This document shows, one piece after another, positions 48,097 through 56,611 of a DNA stretch of 64,000 nucleotides. The DNA lies in NCBI RefSeq assembly GCF_000378445.1, contig NZ_KB899719.1:1-64000 (forward strand), read 5' to 3'. Below the pieces are notes generated by a model. The model was not told the DNA's origin and did not search any database. It worked only from the letters and a program-made list of their open reading frames with translations. The stretch comes from Deinococcus aquatilis DSM 23025. GTDB taxonomy: Bacteria > Deinococcota > Deinococci > Deinococcales > Deinococcaceae. How positions within the stretch are numbered: the stretch's first letter is position 1; each line of letters starts with the position of its first letter. A program made the position numbers and the translations under genes.

Positions 48097-50868
48097 CTAC
48101 TTCGTGTCGTACCAGTTCGGCCCCACGCCCACTTCTACGGCCAGCGGCACGCTGAGTTGCGCGGCTCCCTCCATCACGCGTTTGGTGAGGGCGGCCACCT
48201 CGTCGGCACGGTCCTCGGGCGTTTCGATCAGGAGTTCGTCGTGGACCTGCAGCAGCAGGCGTGCGCCCAGCGCTTCCAGTTGCCCGTCAAGCTGCACCAT
48301 CGCCACCTTGATGATGTCGGCGGCGGTCCCCTGAATCGGCATGTTGTAGGCCAGCCGTTCCCCGGCTTCGCGCAGGGTGCGGTTGCTCGCGTTCAGTTCG
48401 GGCACGTAGCGGCGGCGGCCATACAGCGTCTCCACATAGCCCTTCTCGCGGCCCTCGGCAAGCGTGGTGTCGATGTACTGACGAATGCCCGGATAGGTGC
48501 TGAAATAGGTGTCGATAAATCCGGCAGCTTCGGCGTAGGGAATGCCCAGATCGTTCGAGAGGCGGTGGGCGCTCATGCCGTACAGCACGCCAAAGTTCAC
48601 GGTTTTGGCGGCGCGGCGCTGGTTGGCCGTGATGGTGCTTTCTTCCAGCCCCAGCACCTGCGCGGCGGTGCGGCGGTGAATGTCTGCACCTTCCAGAAAG
48701 GCCTGTTGCATCAGCTTGTCGCCCGAAATATGGGCCAGCAGCCGCAGTTCGATCTGCGAATAATCGGCGCTGATCAGGCAAAAGCCCTCGTCGGCAATAA
48801 AGCCCTTGCGGATCTCACGCCCCGTTTCAGACCGGATGGGAATGTTTTGCAGATTGGGATTCAGGCTGCTCAGGCGGCCCGTTGCCACGGCAGTCTGGGC
48901 AAAGGTGGTGTGCAGGCGGCCCGTGCGCGGATTGACCAGGTTGGGGAGCGGTTCCAGGTAGGTGCCGCGCAGTTTTTCCAGTTCGCGGTATTCCAGCAGC
49001 GCCGGAATGATGGGATGCTCGTTGCGCAGGGGTTCCAGCGCACTGATGGCCGTGGTGCGCTTGCCCGTCAGCTTGGTTTTCTTGCCGCTGGCGAGGCCCA
49101 GTTCGTCGTACAGCACGGCTTCGAGTTGATCCCGACTGCGGATAGGGAAGACCCGGCCCGCATGGGTATGAATCTCGCCTTCCAGCCGAGCGATTTTGGC
49201 AGAAGTGGCGTCGGCCAATCCGCGAATATAGGCACCATCGAGCCGCACGCCGCGCACCTCCATCCGGGTCAGCACGGCGGCCAGCGGCACTTCCATTTCG
49301 TCGTACAGCTTGCGGCGGGGTGCGTCCAGTTGCGGCGGCAGTACCTCCAGCAGTCGGTGCGTGATGGCGGCGCGGCCAGCAGCTTCGGCGGGCCAGAGCG
49401 TGCCCAGATACCGCTGGCTCACGGCGGGCATGGCGGTATTGGCGGGGTCGAGCAGGTAGGCCATCAGCAGCGGGTCGGCCCCCGGTTCCACCCGCAGCCC
49501 GCGCACGTTCAGATGTGCGGCCAGTGCCTTGGCTCCGGCTGCCGTCACAGTGCGCTGTCCAATAAACTCGGCCTCGCTGACGGTGGCCGGAAACTGAAGC
49601 GCCAGCTTTTGCGCGGCTTTTTCGGCGTCGCGCACCGCTTTATCCGCGGCTTTTTGCTGGGTCTTGGTCAGGGGCGCGGCAGCTTCGGCGTCGTCGAACA
49701 GGCCGCCAGGTGCGGGCGCGGCGTTGGGGGCTTCGCGCACAGGCTCGATCAGGGGGGCCACCCGCGCCACCTTGCCATCAAAGGTGGCGGCCCCCGTCAG
49801 TTCGGCGGTCAGGTCGTCTTCCCGCGAAAGCACGTAGCCCCAGGTCACGTTCTGGGCAGGAGTTTTCCATTCGGCCAGTGCCGGGGCTTCAAAGCTGGCG
49901 GTGTCCGGCTGCGGCGCTTGGGCAGGCGCGGATCTGGCCGCGAAGGGTTCGGCCCCCTTCCCGCCCGTGCTGCCGATCATGGCCGCGATGTCGCGCTTGA
50001 GGGTATGCAGTTCCAGTTCGTCCAGCAGGACTTCCAGCTCGACCGGATCGCCGGGAAGTCGACCCACGCCCAGTTCCACGTTCAGTGGCAGATCCGTGAC
50101 CATGCAGGACAGTTGATGGCTGAAGGCCACATTCTCCTCAGAGGCCACCAGCTTTTCACGCGTGCCCTTGGGTTCCAGCGTGCCCGCTTTGGCGGCGGCC
50201 ATGACCGCTTCCAGCGTTCCGTATTCCTGCAACAGCTTGGAGGCCGTTTTTGGCCCGATGCCCTTCGCGCCGGGAATATTGTCGCTGGCGTCCCCGGTCA
50301 GGGCGCGGTAATCCACCCACTGCCGCACCGTCACGCCGTATTTCTCCAGCACCTCGGCAGGCCCGATCAGCGAAAAGTCGTTGCTGATCACGCGCACATG
50401 GTCGTCCAGCAGTTGATAGGCGTCGCGGTCACTCGTCACGATGCGAACCTGAAAGCCCCGGCCCTCGGCCATGCGCGTAATAGAGGCGATCACGTCGTCG
50501 GCCTCGTAGCCGGGTTCCTCCAGGCGGGGAAAGCCGATGGCGTCCACGATGGCGCGAATCCGGTTGATCTGCCCCGGCAGGTCGGTGGGCATGGCGGCGC
50601 GGCCCGACTTGTACCCCTCGAACTGCTCATGGCGGAAGGTCTTGACCGGCGGATCGAACACCACGATGACCTGATTGCCTGATTGCCGCGCCAGCCGTAG
50701 CGTCATTTTCAGGAATCCCACGATGGCGTTGGTGGATTCCCCCCGGCTGTTGCTGAGGGGCGGCACGGCAAAATAGGAGCGGAACGCCAGTGCGTGCCCA
50801 TCAATCAGCACCAAAGTATTCGGATTGGCCTGCCCTCCGTTCGGGGCGGCGTCGGTGGGGGTGGTCAT
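48097..50868 (-). CDS. polA: DNA polymerase I
   Basis: A family A repair polymerase (923 aa). The N-terminal 5'-nuclease domain runs to about residue 290 (LVLIDGHALAFRSYFA, GYEADDVIAS, GDASDNIPGAKGIGPKTA). The central 3'-5' exonuclease-like domain (about 320-500) lacks the DxE motif of proofreading enzymes and resembles Taq. The polymerase domain has motif A SADYSQIELRLLAH, the O-helix RRAAKTVNFGVLYGMS and motif C QVHDELLIE. An Ala-rich insert (about 380-425) is Deinococcus-like. PolA is needed for radiation resistance in D. radiodurans. No SD is apparent. Confidence 0.97.
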   Translation of the reverse strand: MTTPTDAAPNGGQANPNTLVLIDGHALAFRSYFAVPPLSNSRGESTNAIVGFLKMTLRLARQSGNQVIVVFDPPVKTFRHEQFEGYKSGRAAMPTDLPGQINRIRAIVDAIGFPRLEEPGYEADDVIASITRMAEGRGFQVRIVTSDRDAYQLLDDHVRVISNDFSLIGPAEVLEKYGVTVRQWVDYRALTGDASDNIPGAKGIGPKTASKLLQEYGTLEAVMAAAKAGTLEPKGTREKLVASEENVAFSHQLSCMVTDLPLNVELGVGRLPGDPVELEVLLDELELHTLKRDIAAMIGSTGGKGAEPFAARSAPAQAPQPDTASFEAPALAEWKTPAQNVTWGYVLSREDDLTAELTGAATFDGKVARVAPLIEPVREAPNAAPAPGGLFDDAEAAAPLTKTQQKAADKAVRDAEKAAQKLALQFPATVSEAEFIGQRTVTAAGAKALAAHLNVRGLRVEPGADPLLMAYLLDPANTAMPAVSQRYLGTLWPAEAAGRAAITHRLLEVLPPQLDAPRRKLYDEMEVPLAAVLTRMEVRGVRLDGAYIRGLADATSAKIARLEGEIHTHAGRVFPIRSRDQLEAVLYDELGLASGKKTKLTGKRTTAISALEPLRNEHPIIPALLEYRELEKLRGTYLEPLPNLVNPRTGRLHTTFAQTAVATGRLSSLNPNLQNIPIRSETGREIRKGFIADEGFCLISADYSQIELRLLAHISGDKLMQQAFLEGADIHRRTAAQVLGLEESTITANQRRAAKTVNFGVLYGMSAHRLSNDLGIPYAEAAGFIDTYFSTYPGIRQYIDTTLAEGREKGYVETLYGRRRYVPELNASNRTLREAGERLAYNMPIQGTAADIIKVAMVQLDGQLEALGARLLLQVHDELLIETPEDRADEVAALTKRVMEGAAQLSVPLAVEVGVGPNWYDTK

Positions 50869-50893
50869 GGGGGCATTCTCTCATAGGGGAAAC

Positions 50894-50928
50894 CGTGAGT
50901 GGACAGTGGTTAGTGCTGAGTGGGAAAA
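50894..50928 (+). repeat. Heptad array, GGNNNGT units capped by GGGAAAA
   Basis: Seven-base units CGTGAGT (50894), GGACAGT (50901), GGTTAGT (50908) and GCTGAGT (50915), then the cap GGGAAAA (50922-50928). This is the reverse-complement form of the arrays at 7517 and 31106. It sits three bases from the glmM terminator. Confidence 0.7.
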
Positions 50929-50930
50929 GC

Positions 50931-50952
50931 AAAAAGAAGGGTTGCCCCCTTC
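50931..50952 (-). terminator. Terminator of glmM
   Basis: On the minus strand GAAGGG/CCCTTC form a 6-bp stem followed by TTTTT (plus-strand A at 50931-50935). It lies downstream of glmM. Confidence 0.6.
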
Positions 50953-50986
50953 CCGTACTGGTTGTCTTGAAAGACGATATTGAGGC

Positions 50987-51043
50987 AGAACGTAGAACGT
51001 GGATCGTAATTTGGCTTTCTCCACGATCCACGTTCCACACTCC
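50987..51043. repeat. Paired heptad arrays forming a hairpin
   Basis: AGAACGT is repeated at 50987 and 50994, followed by GGATCGT (51001). After a 15-base gap come ACGATCC (51023), ACGTTCC (51030) and ACACTCC (51037). The two sides pair over 13 bases (50995-51007 with 51023-51035). All units are seven bases, and the right side fits the ACNNNCC consensus. Confidence 0.7.
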
Positions 51044-51061
51044 TGTTTTAACTCTTCAGAC

Positions 51062-52399
51062 TCATGCCCCTACACTGCCCCGCTCTTCCACCACTGCCGC
51101 CAAGATTCGCGCGACCTCATGAATCTCGGTTTCATCGGGGCCTTCCACCATCACGCGGATCAGGTTTTCGGTTCCGCTGGGACGCAGGTTCACGCGGCCA
51201 CGTCCGTTCAGGCGGGTTTCGGCCACAGCGACGGCGGCCAACACGTGGGCATCGGAGGCCAGCGCCTTCTTGTCTTTGACGCGCACGTTGACCAGCGTTT
51301 GCGGGAACATCACCAATTCGTCGTGCAGGGCGTCAAGCGTGGTGTTCAGCTTCCGCATACTCGCCAGGGTCAGCAGGGCGGTCAGCACGCCGTCCCCGGT
51401 GGGCGAGACATCCAGAAACAGCACATGCCCGCTCTGTTCGCCGCCCAGGGTCAGGTGCTGCCCGTGCAGCCGCTCGTGGACATAACGGTCACCGACGGCG
51501 GTACGCTCCAGCGGAATGCCCGCTTCTCCCAGTTTCACTTCCAGCGCCATGTTGGTCATGATCGTGGCGACCACGGCCTTTTCACCGCGTGCGCGGGCGT
51601 TCAGCAGCAGCATATGATCGCCGTGAACCACGTTGCCCCGCGAATCGATCAGGAGGGCGCGGTCGGCGTCACCGTCGAAGGCCACGCCCAGATCGTAGTT
51701 GCCCCCGCGCACGATCTGTTGCAGGTGGGCCATGTGGGTGCTGCCGCACTCGCGGTTGATATTGCGGCCATCCGGCGTGGTGTACACGGCAAATACGTCG
51801 GCCCCAGCAGCCTGAAACACCTTCGGGCCAACCCGGAAGGCCGCTCCGTTGGCGCAGTCCATCGCCACCCGCAGCCCGGTCAGGTCGGGCGCGTGAGACT
51901 TCAGGTAGTTGACATACAGGCGCTCGGCTTCCGTGTAGTTGGTCACGCTGCCCAGCGCGACGCCTGTCACGGGTGCAAACGACGCCACATCATCGATAGC
52001 CGCCTCGATTTCCAGTTCAGTGGTATCGCTGAGCTTCTGGCCGTCACGCCCGAAAAACTTGATGCCGTTGTCTTCGTAGGGGTTGTGAGAAGCGCTGATG
52101 ACCACACCTGCATCGGCCTTGAGGTAGCGCGTGAGGTAGCTAACGCCCGGCGTGGGCAGCACCCCCACATGCACGACCGTGACGCCCCGGCTGGTCAGCC
52201 CTGCCGCAAGTGCCGCTTCCAACATATCCCCGCTCTGGCGCGTGTCCTTGCCGATGACCACACTGGCCTTACCGTCCGATGCCCGTTGCAGCACCTCTCC
52301 TGCGGCGGCTCCCAGCGCCATCACCCAGGCGGCTGTCAACGGAAATTCGCCCGCCACAGCACGCACGCCATCGGTTCCAAAATACTTTCGCTCGCTCAT
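51062..52399 (-). CDS. glmM: Phosphoglucosamine mutase
   Basis: Converts glucosamine-6-phosphate to glucosamine-1-phosphate for peptidoglycan (445 aa). The phosphoserine is in VISASHNPYEDNG (Ser of SHNP, about 104). The metal loop AFDGDADRAL, sugar loop GGEQSGHVLF and C-terminal phosphate loop RPSGTENLIRVMVEG are present. The N-terminus KYFGTDGVRA fixes the start at 52399. Upstream TATGAT and GATAGT boxes lie nine and six bases before ATG, with no SD. Confidence 0.97.
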   Translation of the reverse strand: MSERKYFGTDGVRAVAGEFPLTAAWVMALGAAAGEVLQRASDGKASVVIGKDTRQSGDMLEAALAAGLTSRGVTVVHVGVLPTPGVSYLTRYLKADAGVVISASHNPYEDNGIKFFGRDGQKLSDTTELEIEAAIDDVASFAPVTGVALGSVTNYTEAERLYVNYLKSHAPDLTGLRVAMDCANGAAFRVGPKVFQAAGADVFAVYTTPDGRNINRECGSTHMAHLQQIVRGGNYDLGVAFDGDADRALLIDSRGNVVHGDHMLLLNARARGEKAVVATIMTNMALEVKLGEAGIPLERTAVGDRYVHERLHGQHLTLGGEQSGHVLFLDVSPTGDGVLTALLTLASMRKLNTTLDALHDELVMFPQTLVNVRVKDKKALASDAHVLAAVAVAETRLNGRGRVNLRPSGTENLIRVMVEGPDETEIHEVARILAAVVEERGSVGA

Positions 52400-52508
52400 C
52401 TTCGGACTATCATACGCCCCTGAGTGTCATGAGTGCGGTGTGTATGCAGCGGCCCCGAACGGGGTCGAGACCGGGAACCCTTCGCGCAGGTTCCCCGTAA
52501 CCCGTTGT

Positions 52509-52736
52509 ATGAGTGGATTTTCTGCCGGGTCGTTTTCGTTCAGTCGCAGCAGTGGTCGGCGCGGAGGTCTGCTGGGTGGGCACAGCCATTCCAGCGGGCG
52601 TCATATGGGCTACGGCCACAGGGGGCACGCCCGACACCGGGGGCGGCGGCGCGGGATGTTCGGCTGCCTGGGCGTGGTGCTGGCTGGAGTGGTGGCCCTG
52701 GGCGGCGTGGTGGGCCTGTTCTCACTGATCGCCTGA
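52509..52736 (+). CDS. Small Gly/His/Arg-rich membrane protein
   Basis: 75 residues: a Ser/Gly/Phe-rich start (MSGFSAGSFSFSRSSGRRGG), a His/Arg/Gly-rich middle (GHSHSSGRHMGYGHRGHARHRGRRRG) and one hydrophobic C-terminal helix (CLGVVLAGVVALGGVVGLFSLIA). The composition suggests a single-span protein with a polybasic cytoplasmic tail that may touch nucleic acid or metal. It ends two bases before the likely start of the kinase-like gene. I recall similar small proteins in Deinococcus, but the family is unnamed. Confidence 0.6.
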   Translation: MSGFSAGSFSFSRSSGRRGGLLGGHSHSSGRHMGYGHRGHARHRGRRRGMFGCLGVVLAGVVALGGVVGLFSLIA

Positions 52737-52738
52737 GC

Positions 52739-53737
52739 TTGCTTCACCGGGGCTTGCTTCATCTGCTCAACCGTTGGCGGGGGTCTGCCGACCTGGACGC
52801 TCCCGCCGTTTCTTCGCGCCTGCCCCCTGGCGTGCGGGCCGCTTTTCCTGGTGTGCTGAGCTGCCAGGAAGCATGGACGGGCGAGGGAGCCGGATTTGCC
52901 CGCTACGCCTCGGCGCATGGCCCGCTGTTCCTCAAATATCTGCCCGCCGCCGCCCAGCATCCGCGCCCCTACCGCCGCATGGCCCGCGAGATCGCCTACC
53001 TGCGTGACCTTGCGCCGCTGTCGCCCGTGCCACACGCGCCGCTGCTTCACGCGGCTCAGGATGCGGCCAGCCACCGCGCCCACCTGCTGACCGCCGACCT
53101 GACCGAGACGACGCTGGGCTGGGGAGCTTTGGACAGCGACGAGGCGCGGGAAACGGCGCTGCTGGACATCGTGCGGTTGTTGGCGCTGCACCACGCTTTC
53201 TGGTGGAATCGGCCCGAATTGACTGCGTCCACCGCCCAACCGGAATGGATCTGGAACCCGGCGCGGGCGGTTCGGCAGGCGGGCGAGATCGCGCGGTTTG
53301 CTGGCCTGGCCGTACAGGACGCTGCCCGCCAGTTGCCGGAGCTGCTGGCCGCCACATCCGGCGTCACCCTCGCGCACGGCGACATTCATGCCGGACAGGT
53401 GCTGTGGCCGGAAGGAGGCGGGCCGCCCATTCTGATCGATTACGGCCAGACGCAGGCCGCGCCGCTGGGGGTGGATTTCGCGCATCTGCTGGCCCTGCGC
53501 CTGAATGCCGCCGAACGCCTGCGCCTTGGCCCCGGCCTGCGGGACACGTATCTAGCCGAACTTGCCCGGCATGGCCTGACGCTCTCGCCCTGGCGATTTG
53601 CTCAGGAGGAACGGGCTGGATTGGCCCTGAATCTGCTGTCTACGGCGCGGCAGGCGGCCCGCACCACACACCGGGAAAGCGGCGTGGGCGAGGCGCTGGA
53701 GCGGGCCGCCGAGGCGTGGGTCAACTGGCCCGACTGA
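52739..53737 (+). CDS. Aminoglycoside-phosphotransferase-like kinase
   Basis: About 332 aa with a protein-kinase-like fold. The catalytic loop is LAHGDIHAGQVLW, where the usual HGDxxxxN Asn is Gln, and the metal motif is IDYGQTQ in place of DFG/D-x-D. The early segment GPLFLKYLPAAA supplies the ATP Lys. The substrate may be a small molecule or sugar. The start is uncertain: TTG 52739 or TTG 52754 follow the small membrane gene directly. The Gln substitution makes activity worth testing. Confidence 0.75.
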   Translation: MLHRGLLHLLNRWRGSADLDAPAVSSRLPPGVRAAFPGVLSCQEAWTGEGAGFARYASAHGPLFLKYLPAAAQHPRPYRRMAREIAYLRDLAPLSPVPHAPLLHAAQDAASHRAHLLTADLTETTLGWGALDSDEARETALLDIVRLLALHHAFWWNRPELTASTAQPEWIWNPARAVRQAGEIARFAGLAVQDAARQLPELLAATSGVTLAHGDIHAGQVLWPEGGGPPILIDYGQTQAAPLGVDFAHLLALRLNAAERLRLGPGLRDTYLAELARHGLTLSPWRFAQEERAGLALNLLSTARQAARTTHRESGVGEALERAAEAWVNWPD

Positions 53738-53827
53738 ATTCACCGGAACCAACCCAGTGTTCTGAATCCCTGACCCTGAGCGCAGCACGAATTCTGGGGT
53801 CAATTTTATTCAGAGGCCGTATCCCGA

Positions 53828-54181
53828 TCAGGCCAGATTTCGCAGCAGCCACGCCACCACGAAGCACAGGCTGCCAGCCACCAGCGCCATCAATATCGGT
53901 GTGAAGGGAAGCCCATCGGTTCTGGTGGCTTCTCCCAGGCGGCTCCGGGCCTCCATCTCTGCCCCCGAGGTGCCCATAGACCCGTAGGTGATCAGACCGG
54001 CCAACATCCACAGCGCAAAGCCCGCCCAGTTCAGCCCGTCCAGCACCCCGGCCAGCCCATGCCCACGCAGATAGCCCCCGCCTGCGCCCAGCGCCGTTGC
54101 CCCCGCGCCGTACAGACTGCCGCGAACCAGAACTTCAGCGATGGCTTGCCCACGAGATTGAGGTTTGGCGGCTCCTGACAT
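53828..54181 (-). CDS. Small membrane protein
   Basis: 117 aa with about three hydrophobic segments (VLVRGSLYGAGATALGAGGGYL, LNWAGFALWMLAGLITYG, ILMALVAGSLCFVVAWLL). The family was not recognised. The ATG start has TACACT (54189-54194) seven bases upstream and no SD, so it may be made from its own leaderless transcript starting inside the end of the upstream glycosylase gene. Confidence 0.68.
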   Translation of the reverse strand: MSGAAKPQSRGQAIAEVLVRGSLYGAGATALGAGGGYLRGHGLAGVLDGLNWAGFALWMLAGLITYGSMGTSGAEMEARSRLGEATRTDGLPFTPILMALVAGSLCFVVAWLLRNLA

Positions 54182-54200
54182 GACCGTCAGTGTATATCTC

Positions 54201-55310
54201 CTATGTGTTGTCCAGGCCCAGAAATGCCCGGTACCGCGTCAGTTCTGCTTCCAGCCCTCTGCGGAGTGCCGCCGTTTCCCGTATCCCCGGCAGCCAGGTG
54301 ATCTCGGAGCGAAGTTGGCCGCCCTCTACCCGCAGATTGGCCCAGCCCACGGCGCGTTCGGCCCAGAAGACTGGCAGCGCGTAATACCCGAACTGGCGCT
54401 TGGCAGGCGGTGTGTAGGCCTCCAGACGGTAGGCCCAGCCGTGCAGATGCTCCAGGCGGCGGCGGTCCCACACCAGCGGATCGAACGGCCCCACGATCCG
54501 CAGCTCCGAAGGTCTGGACACGTCGTCTATCTCCCAATCGGCGGGCCAGACATAGCGCACGCCATCTACCTTCGCGCCCGTAAGGTCTTCCTTGACGGCA
54601 CGCTTGAAGGCCGCCCGCAGCGAGGTTTTCAGGTGCGGCAGCCCAAACCCGCTGAGGCTGACCAGATGCCCCAGACTGGCCTCGGGCAGCGGGCCATACA
54701 GGTTTGCCAGCAGATCAACGACTTCGCGCACGCGCTGGGCCTCGGGCAAGGGTTCGGCGCGGAAGGCGGCCAGATGCGGCGCGGGGCCGTACACGCGCAC
54801 TCCTGAAGCCCGCCGCACCACCCGCGCCTCTCCCCGGTAATGCAGGGCGTCCAGCGCCCGTGTGGTGCCGCTGGATTGCCCGCCCCAGGCGTTCTGCACC
54901 CGGCCCACACCCAGCGCCGCCGTCGCCTCCTTGGGATGCAGTTCGCCCCGCTCCCCCAGCAGCGCCCGCACGCTGTCCAGCAGGGCCGGATGTTCGCGCT
55001 CGATGCGGGTGGGGGCCACCTCACGCGGATGCAGCCACGCCTGCACCTGCCGGGGCACGAACCCGTAATTGGGCAACATGTCCTCCTCTGCGTCCAGCAC
55101 GGCATATTGCTGTTCCAGATCGCCTGCCCGGTATCCTGCCACCCGCGCCATCAGGGTCAGGTCCTGGGCACGCGCCGGAACCCGGATCGGGTCGGCCTGC
55201 ACGAATTTCATGCTGTCCAGTGCGGCCTGAATGGATGGCTTTGGCCTCAGGGTACGCAGGGCCAAAGCCCGCAAGTGGGCCGGAGTCAGGGCGCTGGGGT
55301 GGTCGGGCAT
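54201..55310 (-). CDS. AlkX/YcaQ-like DNA glycosylase (HTH_42 family)
   Basis: A 369-aa winged-helix protein of the AlkZ/YcaQ superfamily, which unhooks interstrand crosslinks and removes bulky alkyl adducts. The catalytic-site motif is KFVQADPIR (Q38-A39-D40), the Q-x-D form of the AlkX/YcaQ branch instead of Q-x-Q of AlkZ. Further family features are ARAQDLTLMAR, LPNYGFVP and the C-terminal FGYYALPVFWAERAVGWANL. ATG 55310 has TAGACT (55319-55324) eight bases upstream. It is adjacent to an AAG-type glycosylase on the same strand. Confidence 0.88.
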   Translation of the reverse strand: MPDHPSALTPAHLRALALRTLRPKPSIQAALDSMKFVQADPIRVPARAQDLTLMARVAGYRAGDLEQQYAVLDAEEDMLPNYGFVPRQVQAWLHPREVAPTRIEREHPALLDSVRALLGERGELHPKEATAALGVGRVQNAWGGQSSGTTRALDALHYRGEARVVRRASGVRVYGPAPHLAAFRAEPLPEAQRVREVVDLLANLYGPLPEASLGHLVSLSGFGLPHLKTSLRAAFKRAVKEDLTGAKVDGVRYVWPADWEIDDVSRPSELRIVGPFDPLVWDRRRLEHLHGWAYRLEAYTPPAKRQFGYYALPVFWAERAVGWANLRVEGGQLRSEITWLPGIRETAALRRGLEAELTRYRAFLGLDNT

Positions 55311-55381
55311 GGGAAAGAAGTCTAAGGCTCGGAGAGAGTGCAGAGGTGGATGCACGGCTTTGGCTCTGGGTTTGTTGTTCT

Positions 55382-56005
55382 CTAGTCCTCTGCTCCTGCC
55401 ACCAATTCCATACTCGGCACGGCGGGCGACACCCAGGCGTTGCCGCGCAGCAGGAAGCGCCAGGGCAGGTTGCGGCCTTCGCGAATGCCCACGCGGGCGG
55501 TGGTTTCTACCTCTTCATCGGGCACGGATTGGGCAGGCAGGCACAGATGCAGCCCCGGACTGTTGACCCACGTTCCCGTTATTTGCGCCGGATTCAGCCC
55601 CAGCGCATAGACCAGCTTGGCGGGGCCATTGGTCAGGTCGCGTTCCCGTGTGACCGGGCGGTGCGTCAGCATCTGGCCGATGCCTTCCTGCGGTTCGATG
55701 GCCCGGATCAGCACGCTGGCCGATACGCCCTCCTCCCGGCAGGCCACCTGAAGCAATGGGTGGCCATGTGCCGTCCAGAACAGCCATTTGCCTGCTGCAA
55801 TCGCCATTTCTGCGCTGCGGGCGGCGTGAAATCTGCCCGCAGTACAGGCGGGATCGCGGGGGCAATCGTAGGCTTCGACCTCTACCACACGCCCGGTCAG
55901 GCGTTCGCCCCCCGGCAGTACGCGCACCAGTGTTCCGCCCAGAACCTGACGCGCAATCTGCACCGGATCGCGCTGAAAATAGGTGGGGGAGAGGGGCCGC
56001 GTCAT
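55382..56005 (-). CDS. 3-methyladenine DNA glycosylase, AAG/MPG family
   Basis: A 207-aa alkyladenine glycosylase that excises damaged purines for base excision repair. The family features are YFQRDPVQIARQVLGGTLVR, catalytic VVEVEAYDCPRDPACTAGR with the active-site Glu, and LTNGPAKLVYALGL. ATG 56005 overlaps the stop of the upstream membrane-protein gene, so it is coupled. AlkX-like follows after a 71-base gap: two glycosylases side by side. Confidence 0.92.
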   Translation of the reverse strand: MTRPLSPTYFQRDPVQIARQVLGGTLVRVLPGGERLTGRVVEVEAYDCPRDPACTAGRFHAARSAEMAIAAGKWLFWTAHGHPLLQVACREEGVSASVLIRAIEPQEGIGQMLTHRPVTRERDLTNGPAKLVYALGLNPAQITGTWVNSPGLHLCLPAQSVPDEEVETTARVGIREGRNLPWRFLLRGNAWVSPAVPSMELVAGAED

Positions 56006-56394
56006 GATGTTGCCCGCTTCTGCCTGTGCCACATCCAGACAATGAAGCACCAGAAGCCGATGGTGGCCAGTAAAACAGCGAGATAGACGAGCGTTCTGGT
56101 GAGATCACTGAACGTCAGCGGCGCAAAAGCCTTGGCAATGAGCTGGAGGAGCCACGCCGTGATCAGCCAGAACAACCCGTGCCAGCCCAGACCTTTCCAA
56201 CTGTAGACAAAGCTCAATGCCGCACCCAGGGTCGCCAGCGTCACCAGTACCTGTTGGGGCCAGAAGTGCTCTAGCGGAAACAGAGCGTTCTCGGCAAACC
56301 AAACGAGGGCACTGATTCCCAGTACCAGCAAGATGTGCCGTTGGTTGCGGTGTACGGCCTCACTGGATGGCTGGGGCTTTTGAACGGCGCTCAC
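56002..56394 (-). CDS. Small integral membrane protein
   Basis: A 130-aa protein with about four transmembrane helices (ILLVLGISALVWFAENALF, VLVTLATLGAALSFVY, WHGLFWLITAWLLQLIA, TLVYLAVLLATIGFWCFIVW) and short basic ends. It overlaps the AAG gene by four bases. The function is unknown; the link to DNA repair is only positional. Confidence 0.72.
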   Translation of the reverse strand: MSAVQKPQPSSEAVHRNQRHILLVLGISALVWFAENALFPLEHFWPQQVLVTLATLGAALSFVYSWKGLGWHGLFWLITAWLLQLIAKAFAPLTFSDLTRTLVYLAVLLATIGFWCFIVWMWHRQKRATS

Positions 56395-56611
56395 ACGTTC
56401 ACTCTATCTGCTCGCCGCAAAAGACTCAGGTGCATTTGCCGACCCCCACAAAGCTCAGCTTTTCCTGAACGTCTGCCGCCTCTTCAGTGGTGTCAGGCGA
56501 GAGGTATGAAGCGTAATCTGTCAGTCAGCACCAAGTCTTGACGGTTTTTTCACACTTCGCCCCAATGACTTCACCCCAATCAGGGCCACTGCGCCCACGG
56601 AGGATCACACC

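Noticed and set aside
48157..50682. An 841-codon open frame on the plus strand opposite polA
   Set aside because: It is the complement of a clear polA gene. High GC content with strong third-position bias keeps antisense frames open; composition is Gly/His/Gln/Arg-rich with no domain.
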